NCBI GenBank assembly: GCA_934155165.1
Contig: CAKPGS010000041.1
Coordinates: 1 to 7,907, forward strand
Direction of reading: 5' to 3'
DNA: 7,907 nt
Source: an uncultured Clostridia bacterium
GTDB lineage: Bacteria; Bacillota; Clostridia; TANB77; CAG-508
Position 1 is the stretch's first letter. Each line of letters begins with the position of its first letter. Below are positions 6,151 through 7,907 of the stretch, piece by piece. The notes under the pieces were generated by a model that did no database searches, was not told where the DNA came from, and saw only the letters and a list, made by a program, of their open reading frames with translations. A program made the position numbers and the translations under genes.

Positions 6151-6167
6151 TTTTTTAATTAATATTC

Positions 6168-6344
6168 TTATTTATTTTCTACACTTCTATTTGCTATTTC
6201 AATCGCTTTTGTTACTATATTACCACATGTTTTTGATGGTACATTTCCCCATCCTCCATCTTTTTGTACTTGTTCATATACACCTAATTCTTTTGCTATT
6301 TCTTCTTTTAGATTTTTAGATATTAGTTTGCTATTTCTAGACAT
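6168..6344 (-). CDS. Small acid-soluble spore protein, alpha/beta type (minor, SspF-like)
   Basis: A 58-residue protein with the hallmark of alpha/beta-type SASPs, which coat and protect spore DNA and are later degraded by the GPR protease. Residues 12-22 read LKEEIAKELGV; the EIAKE part (15-19) fits the GPR cleavage motif. The second conserved helix is GNIVTKAIEIA (41-51), corresponding to the GG-MVK-M region of major SASPs. It is shorter and more divergent than major SASPs; the GGWGNVPSKTCGN middle is like the minor SspF class. The ATG at 6342-6344 has an ideal AGGAGGT at 6353-6359, eight bases upstream. The gene lies between ypeB and murF on the same strand. The family call is from memory of motifs, without a search. 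Confidence 0.75.
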   Translation of the reverse strand: MSRNSKLISKNLKEEIAKELGVYEQVQKDGGWGNVPSKTCGNIVTKAIEIANRSVENK

Positions 6345-6361
6345 TTTGTAATACCTCCTCT

Positions 6362-6394
6362 TTAAGAAAACAATTATTTAATTCGTTTTCTTAA
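6362..6394 (-). repeat. 10-bp perfect inverted repeat in the SASP gene leader
   Basis: TTAAGAAAAC at 6362-6371 is matched exactly by GTTTTCTTAA at 6385-6394 around a 13-base loop. It ends two bases before the AGGAGGT of the spore-protein gene, and its outer edge coincides with the transcript start expected from the sigma-G-like promoter. The mRNA would therefore begin with a stem-loop, which can protect a message from decay. A repressor site is the alternative. No T run follows on the minus strand, so it is not a good terminator for ypeB. Confidence 0.55.
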
Positions 6395-6397
6395 TAT

Positions 6398-6426
6398 TAT
6401 TATGGACTGTATTACTAAAATTATTT
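6398..6426 (-). promoter_or_regulatory. Possible forespore (sigma-G-like) promoter of the SASP gene
   Basis: CATAATA at 6398-6404 on the minus strand matches the sigma-G -10 pattern CATNNTA. At 17 bases distance the -35 position reads AAATA (6422-6426), one mismatch from GAATA. SASP genes are sigma-G controlled in Bacillus, so the assignment fits the product, but the A+T-rich background makes chance matches easy. Confidence 0.4.
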
Positions 6427-6436
6427 TTTCAATTTT

Positions 6437-7813
6437 TTACATTGTTAATGTTCCATTTCCTGTATCTACAATTAGTAATATATCTTCTTCTCTTCCATTT
6501 TCTGCATTTATATATACTATATAATTTTTATCGTTTACTTTTCCCTTAAATTCATAACAAAGTATTTCTGTTTGATATTCTGTTGGGATTATTGCTAATT
6601 TTTCACTTTCTACTTCTAATTTTTTATTTAATGTTTTTTTAGCTTCTTCCAATGTTATTTTTGGACTTTCAATATTTCTAACATAATGTGAATTTAAGTA
6701 TCCACTTGTTTCCATTCCCATTATTTGACCATTGTCTAAAGCAATTTTTATTTTAATTAAATCTGGATAAATTATTACTCCATTTTGTTCATATGCAAAA
6801 TTTATTGTTAACATTCCGCCTTCTTTTATATAGTAAGTTTCTTTCATATTTTCTATTTCTCTTGAAACTAAAAATTCTTTTGCCTTTGCTACCGCTTCTT
6901 CTTCATTCATGCTTTCTGCATTTATATCTCTATTGTATGACATATACACAATATGTCCGCCTTTTTTACTAATTGAGATGCTCATTTTATTATCATCTCT
7001 GCCATCTTGTAAATTTACACTAAAGTCGTAAGTTAGTATTTCTGTATTTTCAGATTCTCCATTTAATGAAATTTCTTTTATATTTTCTGCTCCAACAAAA
7101 TTTTCTACAACTTTTTTTGCATCTTCTTCAGATACTTCTTCTCCTGTAAGTCCTTTCTTTTCTTTTGATGTTAAGTGTTCTGAAAATGCTCCATCATATA
7201 TAAGTCCTGAATATTCATGAAAATTTTCCTCTAAATTGCTAAAACTATCTAAAGAAATATTACTAACTTGTTGAGCAAATGCATTGTTTGTTTTTTGAGT
7301 TAATTGTTTCCAACTTATTCTCCCGCTTTCCATATCTGTAGATAATTGTGCTAATGTTTTTTCTAGTTCAACACTATAATTATATAATTCATTTAAATTA
7401 TCTAATTCTTCTTGAGTTAAGCTTTCATTATAAATATTTTTTCTAGATAAACTATAACTATAATCACTTACTTGATTTAAAAATTTCTCTGTTTTTTCAA
7501 GCTCATTTGTATTAACAGGTAATTCTGCTAAATAAGATTGAGCAAGATTTGCTTCTCTCCACACATTTGTAAGAGTTTCTGCTCCATGTTCAGGAGTTGT
7601 GGATATTACAGATTTTGCAAGATAAGTTTCCACATTTTGCACATAATTTATTAATTCATATAAAGATTGATTATAATCATTTTCAGAAACTTGAATATAT
7701 TTTTCATTTTGATAAATTATAAAACTCACCAATAAACTTAAAAGTAAAATTGCAACAATTATTATAATTCTAACAAATTTATTATTAATTGCTTTCTTAA
7801 TATTATCTTTCAT
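6437..7813 (-). CDS. ypeB: Germination protein YpeB
   Basis: YpeB is made in the forespore and is needed to place and stabilise the cortex-lytic enzyme SleB in the spore, so that cortex peptidoglycan can be broken down on germination. The 458 residues match the family length. A single N-terminal membrane segment lies at about 13-34; the N-terminal domain follows, with the typical GLIYDGAFSEH stretch (203-213). The C-terminal half carries three PepSY-like units (about 225-295, 302-370 and 385-450), with AKKVVENFVG, AVAKAKEFLV and LEEAKKTLNKKL as their first helices. AGGTG at about 7820-7824 precedes the ATG at 7811-7813. The partner gene sleB usually lies directly upstream, but the 94 bases to the window edge are noncoding by eye. 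Confidence 0.9.
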   Translation of the reverse strand: MKDNIKKAINNKFVRIIIIVAILLLSLLVSFIIYQNEKYIQVSENDYNQSLYELINYVQNVETYLAKSVISTTPEHGAETLTNVWREANLAQSYLAELPVNTNELEKTEKFLNQVSDYSYSLSRKNIYNESLTQEELDNLNELYNYSVELEKTLAQLSTDMESGRISWKQLTQKTNNAFAQQVSNISLDSFSNLEENFHEYSGLIYDGAFSEHLTSKEKKGLTGEEVSEEDAKKVVENFVGAENIKEISLNGESENTEILTYDFSVNLQDGRDDNKMSISISKKGGHIVYMSYNRDINAESMNEEEAVAKAKEFLVSREIENMKETYYIKEGGMLTINFAYEQNGVIIYPDLIKIKIALDNGQIMGMETSGYLNSHYVRNIESPKITLEEAKKTLNKKLEVESEKLAIIPTEYQTEILCYEFKGKVNDKNYIVYINAENGREEDILLIVDTGNGTLTM

Positions 7814-7837
7814 AAAAACACCTACACTTTTTTATAA

Positions 7838-7867
7838 TATTTTGCATAAATTTTAAAAAAAATATTC
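7838..7867 (-). promoter_or_regulatory. Sigma-G-like promoter of ypeB
   Basis: On the minus strand GAATA at 7863-7867 and CAAAATA at 7838-7844 are 18 bases apart, close to the sigma-G pattern (GMATA, 17-18, CATNNTA) with one -10 mismatch. The start of transcription would fall near 7831, about 18 bases before the ypeB start codon. ypeB belongs to the sigma-G regulon in Bacillus, which supports the call. Confidence 0.5.
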
Positions 7868-7907
7868 CATTTTTTGAATTTTTATTTAATTTATGTTAGA
7901 ATTTTTT

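Noticed and set aside
6131..6319. 62-residue plus-strand frame opposite the SASP gene
   Set aside because: The minus strand has a better candidate with AGGAGGT and a family match, and this frame starts inside the terminator-like hairpin.

Overview
The window looks like chromosome from an A+T-rich, endospore-forming, low-GC Gram-positive bacterium (Clostridia-like). The evidence is strong GGAGG-type ribosome binding sites, A+T-rich spacers with sigma-A promoters of the TTGACA/TATAAT kind, and two spore genes: a YpeB germination protein and a small alpha/beta-type acid-soluble spore protein (SASP). Every gene I can support is on the minus strand, so transcription runs from high to low coordinates. 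I found no tRNA, rRNA, CRISPR array or insertion sequence.

Layout in transcription order: (1) 7813-6437, ypeB, behind a forespore sigma-G-like promoter. (2) 6344-6168, a 58-residue SASP gene, with a perfect inverted repeat just before its ribosome binding site and a terminator-like hairpin after it. (3) 6053-4680, murF, the cell-wall ligase, with its own sigma-A-like promoter. (4) 4616-3723, a DnaJ-family co-chaperone without zinc finger, also with its own promoter. (5) 3614-788, a three-gene unit with a perfect-consensus promoter at one end and a strong intrinsic terminator at the other. It encodes two unrecognised small proteins and a VirD4/TraG-type coupling ATPase of type IV secretion. 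(6) 787-571, a spacer with three distinct inverted repeats, including a short GC-rich hairpin that stands out from the A+T-rich surroundings. (7) 570-1, the N-terminal half of an SbcD/Mre11/YhaO-type DNA repair nuclease, cut by the window edge.

The most unusual point is the coupling-protein gene. Its reading frame is broken by one extra base exactly inside the Walker A nucleotide-binding motif, so a membrane-anchor half (2768-2286) and an ATPase half (2311-788) lie in different frames. Removing one base restores a continuous protein of about 659 residues with an intact Walker A loop. No relaxase, VirB4 or other secretion component is in the window, so the unit appears to be an orphan coupling-protein module, or the remnant of an element, between housekeeping genes.

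Functionally, ypeB and the SASP gene belong to late sporulation and germination, and murF to peptidoglycan precursor synthesis. The DnaJ protein and the nuclease are stress and repair functions. The secretion unit is the only accessory part.
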